DNA of 64,000 nucleotides, taken from positions 66,541 through 130,540 of the forward strand of contig JAHDID010000012.1 in NCBI GenBank assembly GCA_020630975.1, in the 5' to 3' direction. A model generated the notes under the pieces. The model was not told the origin of the DNA and made no database searches. It saw nothing but the letters and a program-made list of their open reading frames with translations. Below, piece after piece: positions 8,663 through 17,379 of this stretch. How positions within the stretch are numbered: the first letter of the stretch is position 1; the number at the start of each line of letters is the position of its first letter. This stretch comes from Verrucomicrobiota bacterium (GTDB lineage: Bacteria; Verrucomicrobiota; Verrucomicrobiia; Verrucomicrobiales; DEV007). Position numbers and translations under genes: made by a program.

Positions 8663-10155
8663 CAATCTGCTTTGGTTTTAGTCTTCTGGTTCTTTCTCCT
8701 CTCTTCGCGGCGGGCTTTGGCCATGGCTTCGATTTCGGTGATCAGAGCGTCGAGTTTCTTGGGGGCATTGCGTAGTGTGAGTGCTTCTAACATGGGGTCT
8801 TCGGTATCTTCCATCCATGCCTTTAGCTTGCGGCGTAGGGAGCCAGCCACAGTTTTGTGATCTGGCGAGTCGATGAGGTTGTGTAGGCAGTTGGGATCTT
8901 TTCGCACGTCGTAGAGCTCTTCGAGAGTGCGATGGTCGAATATCTCCAGTCTGGCGGCTACCTCGGGATTGGTCTCGGCTACCTTCTTCATCTGCTTGTA
9001 GGTGGCTGTGCCCTGGGTCGCAGTCTTGCACTGGCGTGTGCCGTTGGACCAGGGGTTGAATAGGTAGAGGTAATCGGGAGTTTGGACACCTCGTATCGGG
9101 TGGCGCACGCCTCCGGAGTTTTCGGCGTATTCTTTGATGACGTGGGTTAGGCCTTTCACTTTCTGGCCTTTTAGCGCGCCGAGGTGGGAGGTGCCCTCGA
9201 CACAGTCTGGGATAGGTGCGCCGACGATCTCGCAGAGAGTCGGCAGCATGTCGACGGCGGAGATCATGTGCTCTGAGTCGACTGAGCCGGGCTCGACTAC
9301 CCCGGGCCAACGCACCATCCATGGAGTGCGGGTACTGTGGTGGTAGAGTTGGGTTTTGGCAAAGGGCAGTGGCATGCCATGGTCTGAGAGAAACAGTACG
9401 ACGGTGCTATCGGCCTGGCCGGAGGCATCTAGCGCATCGAGGATCGATCCCACAGCATCGTCGGCGCGGCGCACTGATGTGTAATAGAGCGCGAGTTCCT
9501 CGCGGACCACCGGATCATCCCAGAGGAAGCCGGGAATAGGCACCTCTTCAGCGGTGTAGATCTTCGAGGCCGGGTGGCGATCGTTGGGCTTCCAAAATGG
9601 CTTGTGGGGATCGGAGATGTTGATGTTTATCACGAAAGGTTTGCCTGCCTTTTTGGCATTCTCTATGCCGCGGCTGGTGCTGCGGCCGAAGCTGGCGACA
9701 TCTTTTGGGTGCTCTTTTTTGCCCGTTTCGGGGATGATGGTCAGATCGTCGTCCCAATGGTAGGGCTGGTAGGGTGTGGAGTGGGAGACTTTGCCCCGGA
9801 TGCCGACGTAGTAGCCTGCCTCCTGCATGACGTCGCACATTGGCTTGAAGGTGAAATCTCGTACTTGGAAAAAGCCATCCACACCGGTGGAGTGTGGGAA
9901 CATACCGGAAAACATGACATTGCGTGATGGGTAGCAGTTGCCGACTTGCACGTGCGCCATCTCAAATCTCATGCCTTCTGAAGCGAGGCGGTCCATATTA
10001 GGGGTGATGTCGGAGAGGGGGCAGCCATAGATACCGACGGAGTCGCAGCTCATATCATCGACAGTGATGATCAGGAGGTTTGGCCTGTCTGCCCCGATGG
10101 TGCTGAGCAGTGGGGCAAAAACACAATAGAGCAACGCAAAATAACGAGTCAACAT
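8662..10155 (-). CDS. Exported type I sulfatase (N-sulfoglucosamine sulfohydrolase-like)
   Basis: A 497-residue exported hydrolase of sulfate esters. After the signal peptide (~1-22) comes the metal site ITVDDMSCDSVG and the formylglycine motif C74-Y-P-S-R78, whose Cys must be oxidised to formylglycine by a maturase not in this window. Further active-site features are VLFLSDHGMPLPFAK and a histidine-rich QLYHHSTRTPWMVRWPG. The CYPSR variant and overall pattern resemble heparan N-sulfatase-type enzymes, but the substrate is probably a sulfated marine or animal polysaccharide and is not determined. Convergent with the gene ending at 8594. Confidence 0.92.
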   Translation of the reverse strand: MLTRYFALLYCVFAPLLSTIGADRPNLLIITVDDMSCDSVGIYGCPLSDITPNMDRLASEGMRFEMAHVQVGNCYPSRNVMFSGMFPHSTGVDGFFQVRDFTFKPMCDVMQEAGYYVGIRGKVSHSTPYQPYHWDDDLTIIPETGKKEHPKDVASFGRSTSRGIENAKKAGKPFVININISDPHKPFWKPNDRHPASKIYTAEEVPIPGFLWDDPVVREELALYYTSVRRADDAVGSILDALDASGQADSTVVLFLSDHGMPLPFAKTQLYHHSTRTPWMVRWPGVVEPGSVDSEHMISAVDMLPTLCEIVGAPIPDCVEGTSHLGALKGQKVKGLTHVIKEYAENSGGVRHPIRGVQTPDYLYLFNPWSNGTRQCKTATQGTATYKQMKKVAETNPEVAARLEIFDHRTLEELYDVRKDPNCLHNLIDSPDHKTVAGSLRRKLKAWMEDTEDPMLEALTLRNAPKKLDALITEIEAMAKARREERRKNQKTKTKAD

Positions 10156-10387
10156 GACGATACTAGATCGAAAAATGCCGACGCTGGCAATCTCGCAGTC
10201 ATGGCTTATGTCAGTGAAGCAGAAAAAGCTATCAGCTGATGTTTAAGACTTGTTGATTATAAGTGATTGACAGGAGCACACTAGGGGGCGATTCAAATTT
10301 TGGTGTCTTTCTGTCTCTATTCGGAGTCTAGGGAGGCGACGACGGGGTTTTGCCTCATCTCATACCAATCTAACTACTACAATAACT

Positions 10388-10819
10388 ATGATCAAAGAAT
10401 TCAAAGAGTTCGCCTTCAAAGGCAATCTGATCGATATGGCTGTCGGTATCATCATTGGCGGCGCCTTCGCTACTGTGATGAAATCGCTGGTGAGCGATAT
10501 CTTCATGCCTGTTCTTAGTCTGATCACCGATGGGGTCGACTTTAAGAATATGTATATCCCGCTTAGTAAAGACGTGGATCCGAAAACTCCACTCGCAGAA
10601 GCTCAGGAATCCGGTGCTGCACTGCTCACATATGGAAACTTCATCAATGAGTTGGTCGCTTTCCTTCTCGTTGCCTTGGCCGTCTTCATCGTGATCGTGA
10701 AGGTCATGGGATCTCTAAAGAAGAAAGAGGAAGAGCCAGAAGAGGAGCCAGATCCAGAGCCAACCAACGAGGAGAAAATGCTGGAGCTTCTCGGCGAGAT
10801 CCGCGACAAGATTTCCTAA
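10388..10819 (+). CDS. mscL: Large-conductance mechanosensitive channel MscL
   Basis: A 143-residue inner-membrane protein with the full MscL layout: an amphipathic N-terminus MIKEFKEFAFKGNLIDMAVG, TM1 with the pore-lining GIIIGGAFATVMKSLVSDI, a periplasmic loop with ALLTYGNFIN, TM2 (AFLLVALAVFIVIVKVM) and a cytoplasmic helix EEKMLELLGEIRDKI. It opens under membrane tension to release solutes during hypo-osmotic shock. The cytoplasmic linker is unusually acidic and Pro-rich (EEEPEEEPDPEPTNEE). A weak TTGACA lies at 10267-10272, about 120 bases upstream. A possible RNA/terminator region follows. Confidence 0.97.
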   Translation: MIKEFKEFAFKGNLIDMAVGIIIGGAFATVMKSLVSDIFMPVLSLITDGVDFKNMYIPLSKDVDPKTPLAEAQESGAALLTYGNFINELVAFLLVALAVFIVIVKVMGSLKKKEEEPEEEPDPEPTNEEKMLELLGEIRDKIS

Positions 10820-10846
10820 CCCCGATTTGGTTAAGAAATCAAGAAA

Positions 10847-11035
10847 GCGCATTTTAGTGAATCAGTTTTGAAAAACTTATCGACAAGGCTGAAAATGCGC
10901 CTAATAATCCTGTAATGAAGTTCATACGGCGCAAGCCACTGAGCTTCATTGCTTGGTTGTTGTTGTGAACAGGTCGTGGTGACCTGATTACACTGAAAAA
11001 CCTCTCAGGGATTTCCATCGCTGAGAGGTTTTTTT
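10847..11035 (+). ncRNA. Candidate structured RNA downstream of mscL
   Basis: The non-coding stretch between mscL and the next gene has several nested pairings: GCGCATTTT (10847-10855) with AAAATGCGC (10892-10900), a TGAAG/CTTCA pairing around 10917-10950, and a short AGGTC/GACCT hairpin near 10971-10985, all ending in a strong intrinsic terminator. It could be an mscL 3' UTR or an independent small RNA. I do not recognise the family. Confidence 0.35.
10996..11035 (+). terminator. Rho-independent terminator
   Basis: AAAAACCTCTCAG (10996-11008) pairs with CTGAGAGGTTTTT (11021-11033) and is followed by a run of T to 11035. It ends plus-strand transcription from mscL or the candidate RNA. The A-run on the other side could let it act for the convergent minus-strand gene ending at 11095 as well. 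Confidence 0.9.
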
Positions 11036-11094
11036 GTGTCTGTCTGGTTAGTTGTAGCTAGTGAGCAGCTTAAAACTGGCTCGGAATTGGTCCG

Positions 11095-11967
11095 CTAGCC
11101 GAGGGCCGCGATAGATTTTTCGATCAGTGTTTTAGAGGCTTTGACCCCAGGGATGGGCTCGAGTTTGTGGCCTTCCCACTCGATCGCGAGGATACCTTTG
11201 TAGCCGCCATCGGCGATGATTTTGATCAGTCGTGGGTAGTCAAAATCCGGCTGGTTGCCAGCTTCATCGAAGCTGTGCATCTTGCAGGAGACAGACACGG
11301 TGTGTGGCATCATGACCTCGGTGCCATCGTAGACATTGTCGACTTGTTTACCGAAGTCGGGCATCAGCTTACAGGCGGGGTGCTTTAGTTCCTCCATCAC
11401 ATCGACGAGGAATGCCCCTTTCGTGCTAAGAGGAGACGAGCCTGGCTCGATCGCGATAGTCAGGCCGTGGTCGCCAGCGGCGTCGGCTAGTGGCTTGAGA
11501 GCCTCGACGCTAGCTTTCACACCTGCCTTTGGATCTTCTCCCGGAGCTTTCAGAAACACTCGGACCAGATCGGAGCCAGCGGCCTTAGCTCTTGGTAGGC
11601 TGGTTTTGATTTTGTCGAGATTGGACTTTTGGGGATCGGCATTGAGCGAGCCGGCCATCCACAGAAAGATATGACTCTTCTGCTCTTCGGCCTTGGCTTT
11701 GAGCTGGGCGATGTAGTCTAGGTCATCGAGCTTGTCTTTTGGGAGGCCTCCCTCCCAGACATCGATAGCATGGATGCCGAACTGCTCGGCAGCAAAGGCG
11801 GGATAGTCGAGCGCCTGGAGTGAGCCTGCTTTGATGAGGGCTCTTAGCGAATACATCGATAGGCCGATGGTGAAGCGATCGTCGGCTGCAGTAGTCATAT
11901 GAGGAATCGTGCTGGCGATCGCTGCAGTAGAGCTGGTAGCTAGGAAGTGACGTCTAGATAAGTTCAT
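11095..11967 (-). CDS. Tat-exported TIM-barrel sugar isomerase/epimerase-like protein
   Basis: A 290-residue protein with a twin-arginine signal (SRRHFLATSSTAAIAST) followed by an AP-endonuclease-2/xylose-isomerase-like TIM barrel. Metal-binding candidates are in IDVWEGG, TIAIEPGS, KLMPDFGK, CKMHSFDEAG and ILAIEWEGH. Family members isomerise or epimerise sugars; many exported PVC members have no assigned substrate. It lies downstream of a sulfatase gene on the same strand (start 36 bases from the 12004 stop), which fits co-expression for sugar use. The fold assignment is good; the reaction is inferred. Confidence 0.83.
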   Translation of the reverse strand: MNLSRRHFLATSSTAAIASTIPHMTTAADDRFTIGLSMYSLRALIKAGSLQALDYPAFAAEQFGIHAIDVWEGGLPKDKLDDLDYIAQLKAKAEEQKSHIFLWMAGSLNADPQKSNLDKIKTSLPRAKAAGSDLVRVFLKAPGEDPKAGVKASVEALKPLADAAGDHGLTIAIEPGSSPLSTKGAFLVDVMEELKHPACKLMPDFGKQVDNVYDGTEVMMPHTVSVSCKMHSFDEAGNQPDFDYPRLIKIIADGGYKGILAIEWEGHKLEPIPGVKASKTLIEKSIAALG

Positions 11968-12003
11968 GGATTACTTTGTCTGTATTTGATATTGGATGAT
12001 TTT

Positions 12004-13395
12004 TTAGTTGGAGAGATTGTCCCGCTGCCAAGGGTGGCGGCCGGCTTCATTGATGTGGATCATGAGTGCGTTGAATAGCTCGGTATACACTTGGTTAGCT
12101 TTTTGGCGCGGTATTGGGTTTTGCTCGCCAGGATCGTTTTTGAGATTGTACAATTGATACGGTTCGAAACCTGAGTTTCGCAGGAGCTTCCAGTCCCCTC
12201 GACGCACGGCGTGGTAGGGGATGCCGCCGTACTTCAGGTTACCCTCGAGGCGCACCCAGAAGAGATTGCGCTCGTCTTTGGGAAAAGGCTGGCCAAAGAG
12301 AAATGGCGCGAAACTGCGGCCATCGATGGCGTGTTGCAGCGGGTGCCCAGCGATTTCTGCTAGGGTGGGGTAGAAGTCCATAGTCAGCGATACTAGCTGG
12401 TTATCGACCGCTCCGGCTTCGATATGGCCGGGCCACGAGACGCAGGTGCCTACGCGTATTCCGCCTTCGAGCATGTTTTGTTTACCACCATTTAGCGGTA
12501 GATTGCGGGCACCGACGTTGGATTGGCCGCCATTGTCACTGGTGAAGACGACTAGGGTATCCTCGCGTAGGTCGAGCTCGTCGAGCGCGGTCATGACTCG
12601 GCCGACTCCTGCATCGAGGTGCTCGATGAGTGCGACTAGAGCAGCGCGCTTGTCATCGATACCAGCTTCGCGTTGTTTCACTTTCTCCAGCCAGTCTGCT
12701 GGAGGCTGGATGGGTGTGTGTGGTGCATTGTAGGCGAGGAAGATGAAGAAAGGCTGATCTGGAGCCGCGGCTTTTCGGTCTTTCATGTAGTCGATCGTCC
12801 AGTCCGTGAACAGATCTGTGGCATGGCCTTCGGGGCGGATATCTTCTTCATTCAGTCGCATGTAGTGGTGGCCGAAGCGAGTGTGCTCGTAGTAATCGTC
12901 CATCATATCGCCGAGGAAGCCGTGGAAGTGATCGAAGCCCACATCATTGGGGCGGTCGGGTTTTTCCAGACCGAGGTGCCATTTGCCGATGAGAGCCGTG
13001 TGGTAGCCTGCCTCGCTGAGGTGCGATGGCAGGGTCTTCACATCGTTTCGCAGGTCGCCCCAGTTGGTCGGGCGTCCTGTTTGATTGGTGCGGATCACAC
13101 CCGGTACGCCGGCTTTGTCGGGATAGAGACCAGTTAGAAAAGAGGCGCGAGTCGGTGAGCAGACTGGGCAATTAGCGTAGAATTGATCAAAGCGCATCCC
13201 GTTGGCCATGAGGCTATCGATATGAGGCGAATGCAGGTCTGGAGCACCGTAGCAGGACAGATCGCCGTAGCCCAGGTCGTCGACCATGATGAATAGGATA
13301 TTCGGCGGTGGCCTGTCCTGTGCCTGGCTGGGTGTGACTATGAGCGGGGAGGATAGGAGCAGTAAGGATACAAGTGCCGACAGTCGGATTATCAT
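12004..13395 (-). CDS. Exported arylsulfatase A-like sulfatase
   Basis: A type I sulfatase. The frame is open from 13431, but the Met encoded at 13395 (MIIRLSALVSLLLLSS) begins a proper signal peptide and is preferred. The metal site is FIMVDDLGYGDLSCYG, the formylglycine motif is C79-S-P-T-R83, then GKWHLG and VVFTSDNGGQSN, all canonical. The enzyme removes sulfate from polysaccharide or small esters outside the cytoplasm after the Cys is converted to formylglycine. It is transcribed with the Tat isomerase-like gene at 11095, giving a plausible sugar-desulfation unit. No Shine-Dalgarno is visible at either start. Confidence 0.92.
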   Translation of the reverse strand: MIIRLSALVSLLLLSSPLIVTPSQAQDRPPPNILFIMVDDLGYGDLSCYGAPDLHSPHIDSLMANGMRFDQFYANCPVCSPTRASFLTGLYPDKAGVPGVIRTNQTGRPTNWGDLRNDVKTLPSHLSEAGYHTALIGKWHLGLEKPDRPNDVGFDHFHGFLGDMMDDYYEHTRFGHHYMRLNEEDIRPEGHATDLFTDWTIDYMKDRKAAAPDQPFFIFLAYNAPHTPIQPPADWLEKVKQREAGIDDKRAALVALIEHLDAGVGRVMTALDELDLREDTLVVFTSDNGGQSNVGARNLPLNGGKQNMLEGGIRVGTCVSWPGHIEAGAVDNQLVSLTMDFYPTLAEIAGHPLQHAIDGRSFAPFLFGQPFPKDERNLFWVRLEGNLKYGGIPYHAVRRGDWKLLRNSGFEPYQLYNLKNDPGEQNPIPRQKANQVYTELFNALMIHINEAGRHPWQRDNLSN

Positions 13396-13547
13396 TTGAG
13401 GAGTTAAACAGAACCACTGCCATAGCTCCACGGCTCATATGCGTGCGATTTTAGCTGGCCACTTCTGCTGGAGTGGGGATCTAGAGGGAATAGAAGATTG
13501 AGTCCAACTATTCATATTGAAGTTTAAGGCTCAAGGAGGGGCTGCTT

Positions 13548-14099
13548 TTAGCGTGAGACTTGCTGTGATAGGTGCGTTTTTGGAGCGCCGCCTGCTGAGA
13601 TCAGATCTCGAAGCATAGCTTCGATTTCGATCCGTCTCGAATCGTCGTCTTTCTCTTCGTGACCCAATTCGAGGACAGTTTGACCGCTGTGTGTCACGAG
13701 GCGGGTGAAGCGCCGAAACACAAAGTGATGGATGACTTCGCCTAGGGCGATGATCCCGCCCAATGCCGTCGAGGCGAAGAGCCAATTCATGGAGCAAACG
13801 AGATAGATTGTCGCTGAGATATAGGCACAGATGAATATGGCTCTGCCTTTTGGACGCTGCTGTTCAAAGACTGGATTGATAGAGCGGAGGGGGATGAGGG
13901 TCCCAGTTCGTTTGCCCTCGTAGAAATGAGTGATTCTTAGGTTCGTGCCCTCCAGCTCTAAATTATAGCAACCTCTCCGTCCGATAACGTCCATCAGTGC
14001 TGACTTTAGCCATCGGGTGAGCCAAATGCGAAGCCAATTATTTGCGGAGTTAGACAATCGCTTGATTGGTTTGAGAATGTTGACATTTTGGCTCTCCAA
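13548..14099 (-). CDS. Small membrane protein of unknown function
   Basis: A 183-residue protein with a basic N-terminus, a central beta-rich part (YNLELEGTNLRITHFYEGKRTGTLIPL) and two adjacent transmembrane helices (~92-128: FICAYISATIYLVCSMNWL and STALGGIIALGEVIHHFVF), ending in a charged tail. I do not recognise it. It is transcribed divergently from the MscS-type channel with only 17 bases between the starts, so the two share a control region and may be functionally linked. Confidence 0.6.
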   Translation of the reverse strand: MESQNVNILKPIKRLSNSANNWLRIWLTRWLKSALMDVIGRRGCYNLELEGTNLRITHFYEGKRTGTLIPLRSINPVFEQQRPKGRAIFICAYISATIYLVCSMNWLFASTALGGIIALGEVIHHFVFRRFTRLVTHSGQTVLELGHEEKDDDSRRIEIEAMLRDLISAGGAPKTHLSQQVSR

Positions 14100-14116
14100 A
14101 GCCTATTCTCGTCCTT

Positions 14117-14959
14117 ATGACTGCTTGGTGGGGAGAGCTCAATAACTGGTGGCAGATGGGGGTGGCTTGTTGCATCGCCTTTCTCGTCCATATTTTTGTG
14201 AAGTGCGTGTTTCTGCGAGCGCTTCATCGCATATCGGAGCAGACCGAGAATGATCTCGATGATCGGCTGACTCATTTCGTGAAGCGCTTTTACTTGGTGC
14301 TGCTGTTTTTTGTACTGATCATGGTGTGCCTACGTATCAACGACATCGAGATCACTCCATTTTTGGCAAGTGCGGGCATCGTAGGAATCGCTATCGGTAT
14401 GGCCGCCAAGGAGACGCTGGCCGATGTGCTGGCAGGCATCTCGCTGATCGCAGATAGACCTGCACGTATCGGAGATCGGGTGAAGATAGAGTCGATCGGC
14501 AAGCACTGGGGTAGCTGGGGCGATGTGGTGGATATCGGCTTACGGCGCACCTGTATCCGCAATACAGATGGAGTGGTGGTCAATTACCCCAATAATATTT
14601 TGGCCAATTCGGTGATCACGAATTTTTCTTTCGAGGATCAACCAGTACGCGTGCGAGTGCGCTTTCAACTAAACTACAATGTCGACTTGGATCAAGCGAT
14701 CGAGGTCGCGACCCGATCAATCCAGTCTCATAGCGAAGTGCTCCCTGATACGGCACAGGTGATCGTGCGGTCTCTATGGGATGAGACGGCGGGGCATGCC
14801 GCATCGGGCATCCTGATGGAGGGGCGCTATCGGATCTCGGATGTACGCAACCGTACGCGTATCCGATCCGAGGTCTTACACGATCTGACGATCGCATTCC
14901 AAAAGGCGGGTATCTCTTTGGCTTCACCAAGGGTGCGTGTCGAGCAGGTCGAGGATTGA
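14117..14959 (+). CDS. MscS-family mechanosensitive channel
   Basis: A 280-residue inner-membrane channel. Two N-terminal helices (~14-35, 56-74) precede the pore helix TM3 (LASAGIVGIAIGMAAKETLADVLAGISL) and the MscS beta domain (RIGDRVKIESIGKHWGSWGDVVDIGLRRT, DGVVVNYPNN) with the carboxy-terminal alpha/beta domain. It gates under tension to release solutes. The length matches small MscS homologues such as E. coli MscS. The insertion KHWGSWGD in the beta domain is longer than usual. Together with MscL at 10388 it gives two tension valves within 5 kb. Confidence 0.92.
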   Translation: MTAWWGELNNWWQMGVACCIAFLVHIFVKCVFLRALHRISEQTENDLDDRLTHFVKRFYLVLLFFVLIMVCLRINDIEITPFLASAGIVGIAIGMAAKETLADVLAGISLIADRPARIGDRVKIESIGKHWGSWGDVVDIGLRRTCIRNTDGVVVNYPNNILANSVITNFSFEDQPVRVRVRFQLNYNVDLDQAIEVATRSIQSHSEVLPDTAQVIVRSLWDETAGHAASGILMEGRYRISDVRNRTRIRSEVLHDLTIAFQKAGISLASPRVRVEQVED

Positions 14960-15126
14960 TGGGTTGTTTGGGCTAAGGGGCCGATCGCAGCCGTTCCTTT
15001 TAAAAAGTCGGTCTATTTTTAGCAAAAACTTATCTTTTGCCTGATTTGAGCTTTTCTCTATTTTTGGCCAGCTAGGTTCGTTTCGATTGAGGAGAAGCTT
15101 CCTGAAAAAATTTCCGTGTTACTACC

Positions 15127-17379
15127 ATGTCCTATCGACTGCCATCGACCACTGTGGTCAGTTTTTGGGCTATCGTCACTGTCTGTACCTTGTGGTGTGG
15201 ACTGGCGATGGCATACCCGCCGACGCTAGAGCAGCGACTGAGACTGCAGACCTATCTGCCGCAGACTTTTATCAAGCTGGAGAGCCGCGACCCAGTGCAT
15301 GTGGTGGCTCTGGGCGATGGCAATCTACAGGGCTATACGCTAGATCCTGCTGAGCGTGCCTCGGGCGATGCGTTATCGAGCTTTTCTGGGGTGTTTTTGC
15401 ATAAGCTGGCTCAGGAATTTTTCTACACAGGAGGTGTGCGCCAGCTGAATGCACCTAGCGGTGTGCGAGCCAAGGTGGACGAATCGAAGGGGCCAGAGAT
15501 CTGGCTGGAGACTCTGGCCAGTCCTGGGCAAAAGATACTGACGGGACTGCAGCGTGTACGGGCCGATGCGTTTTTGCACAAGCCGGACTTGATCATCATC
15601 CAATACGGGATGGCCGATGCATTGGACCGTACGTCGATGTTTAGCTTTCGGCTGACCCTGTATCGTTTGCTAGAGGAGTGTCGGCAGCAAAATACCGATG
15701 TGATCCTGCTAGGTCCGACTCCGATCAATAAAGGTAGTGGCGCTATGGAGTGGGGTATCACACGGCCCTATGCTGCAGCAGTGGAGGGCATGGCGCAGGC
15801 GCAGAATTTACTTTACCTCGACCCGGGGAACATCCTGATCGGGCCTTGGGGAGGCGCGGCCGATCCCCAAGCGGCACCTCTGGCTGGGACTGCGGTGATC
15901 GGCGATCGGCTACGCCGGATGTTCTTTATCTCGGGGGCGGCGAACCCGAATAGCGGCGATCGTTACCTAAACCAGCGTGCTCACGAGCATCTCGGTAGCT
16001 CGCTTTTCTACCAGTTGATCGATGGGGTGCCTAAGTCGGACTTCGTCTTAGCAGGTACCGCCACGCTGAATGCTCAGGGTGAGGTAGAGGTAGCTGTGTC
16101 GATGCGTAATGTGAGCAAGGCGCAAAAGTCTGGAATCGTAGGGGCGATGACGATCGGCGGACTGCGACCGAAGATCGCTGCACAGCGCTATGATGTGGCG
16201 CCCAATCAGTCGGCTAGCCTTAGCTTTACCTACGGTCGGCCTAGTGTCGGTAAGTCGGCCGAAAATAAGGATGTGCTCTACCCACTGGAGCTGAATGATG
16301 AGTCGATCCGCTTTCCGTTTGTGGTGGAGGATGGGCAGAAATCAGAATTTCTCGAACTTCCCCTGCGCCTGCGACCGGTGTCGATCGCGTGGAAATCGCC
16401 CCAGCACATCGATGTGAGCCAGCAGATCGCTCTGCAGTGGGACTTCGTGAATGGTACGGACAAGGCGATCCAAGGTACTTACAAAGTGGGGATAGGCAGT
16501 GCCATCTCTGAGGCGAGAGGGTTCTCGGTAGCAGCGCTGAGCAAGGATGGTGCCAGTGCTATCTTACCGCTGGAAGTGCCGGGGAATACCGGGTGTTTTC
16601 AGAATCATCTGTTCGTCGAGGTGTCTGTGGGCGGAGCGAGTTACCGCTTTACCCGCGAATTCGAGGCTAGTCGGGATCTGGTACTGGGCGAAAAGACGCT
16701 GTTGAGCGCGGCGAAGACTTATGCGGCTGGACCATCGACACCGCGCAGTGTGCAGCCAGGTGGGTGGAATCCGAGCGTCTACTTCGATGCCCTGAGCAAG
16801 AAATCGGGCAATGCGGATGCAGGGCTCTATGCCGTGGTCGACCTAAGTGGGCTGCAGCTGCCTGCGACTCGGGGCGATAGTCCGGCTCTACGTGTGGAGC
16901 TGACCATCGATGCTCGTAACTCGCCAGATGGCGATGTGCGCCAGGGGCGTGCCCGGGATTATGGAGTGGTCAGCCCGATCACCATCGATTTCCCCAGCTC
17001 TGGGGGCAAAGGCAAGGTCTACTCGATCCCAGTGGGGGCCTTCGGCGACAATCAAAATCTATCCTACCCGAGCTCCGGTATCGGGGCTGTGCTGCGCGAT
17101 CAGAAGGTGCAGCTGCGGGTGCCGAAAGCTTTCTTGAATCAGCACGACTGGTCGATGGATGAGGGCTCGATCATGGGGGTGGGTGTGACAGTATCGATCG
17201 CCGATCCGAGCCAGCCCGGCGCACCCTTTACCATTGATCGCTCTTACCAGCTAAATAGCCCCACTCTGTATTACCAGAATGAGGCTGTGCGAGGTATGAG
17301 CGAGCAGGATGCTCGCAGCCTGTCGACTTTGCGCTTTTCACGCACACCGGTCGACACGTGGTCTGTGCGGATCTATTGA
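15127..17379 (+). CDS. Large exported SGNH/GDSL-hydrolase-like protein
   Basis: A 750-residue exported protein. The N-terminal ~300 residues look like an SGNH esterase fold: VHVVALGDGNLQGYTLDP where block I normally reads GDS, KPDLIIIQYGMADAL in place of block III GxND, and VILLGPTPINKG. The nucleophile Ser is replaced (GDG) and the block III Asn is absent, so it may be catalytically dead or use a different residue. The C-terminal ~400 residues are beta-rich and unrecognised, probably several Ig-like or carbohydrate-binding modules. It overlaps the 3D-domain gene tail to tail by 7 bases. Function unknown. Confidence 0.62.
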   Translation: MSYRLPSTTVVSFWAIVTVCTLWCGLAMAYPPTLEQRLRLQTYLPQTFIKLESRDPVHVVALGDGNLQGYTLDPAERASGDALSSFSGVFLHKLAQEFFYTGGVRQLNAPSGVRAKVDESKGPEIWLETLASPGQKILTGLQRVRADAFLHKPDLIIIQYGMADALDRTSMFSFRLTLYRLLEECRQQNTDVILLGPTPINKGSGAMEWGITRPYAAAVEGMAQAQNLLYLDPGNILIGPWGGAADPQAAPLAGTAVIGDRLRRMFFISGAANPNSGDRYLNQRAHEHLGSSLFYQLIDGVPKSDFVLAGTATLNAQGEVEVAVSMRNVSKAQKSGIVGAMTIGGLRPKIAAQRYDVAPNQSASLSFTYGRPSVGKSAENKDVLYPLELNDESIRFPFVVEDGQKSEFLELPLRLRPVSIAWKSPQHIDVSQQIALQWDFVNGTDKAIQGTYKVGIGSAISEARGFSVAALSKDGASAILPLEVPGNTGCFQNHLFVEVSVGGASYRFTREFEASRDLVLGEKTLLSAAKTYAAGPSTPRSVQPGGWNPSVYFDALSKKSGNADAGLYAVVDLSGLQLPATRGDSPALRVELTIDARNSPDGDVRQGRARDYGVVSPITIDFPSSGGKGKVYSIPVGAFGDNQNLSYPSSGIGAVLRDQKVQLRVPKAFLNQHDWSMDEGSIMGVGVTVSIADPSQPGAPFTIDRSYQLNSPTLYYQNEAVRGMSEQDARSLSTLRFSRTPVDTWSVRIY

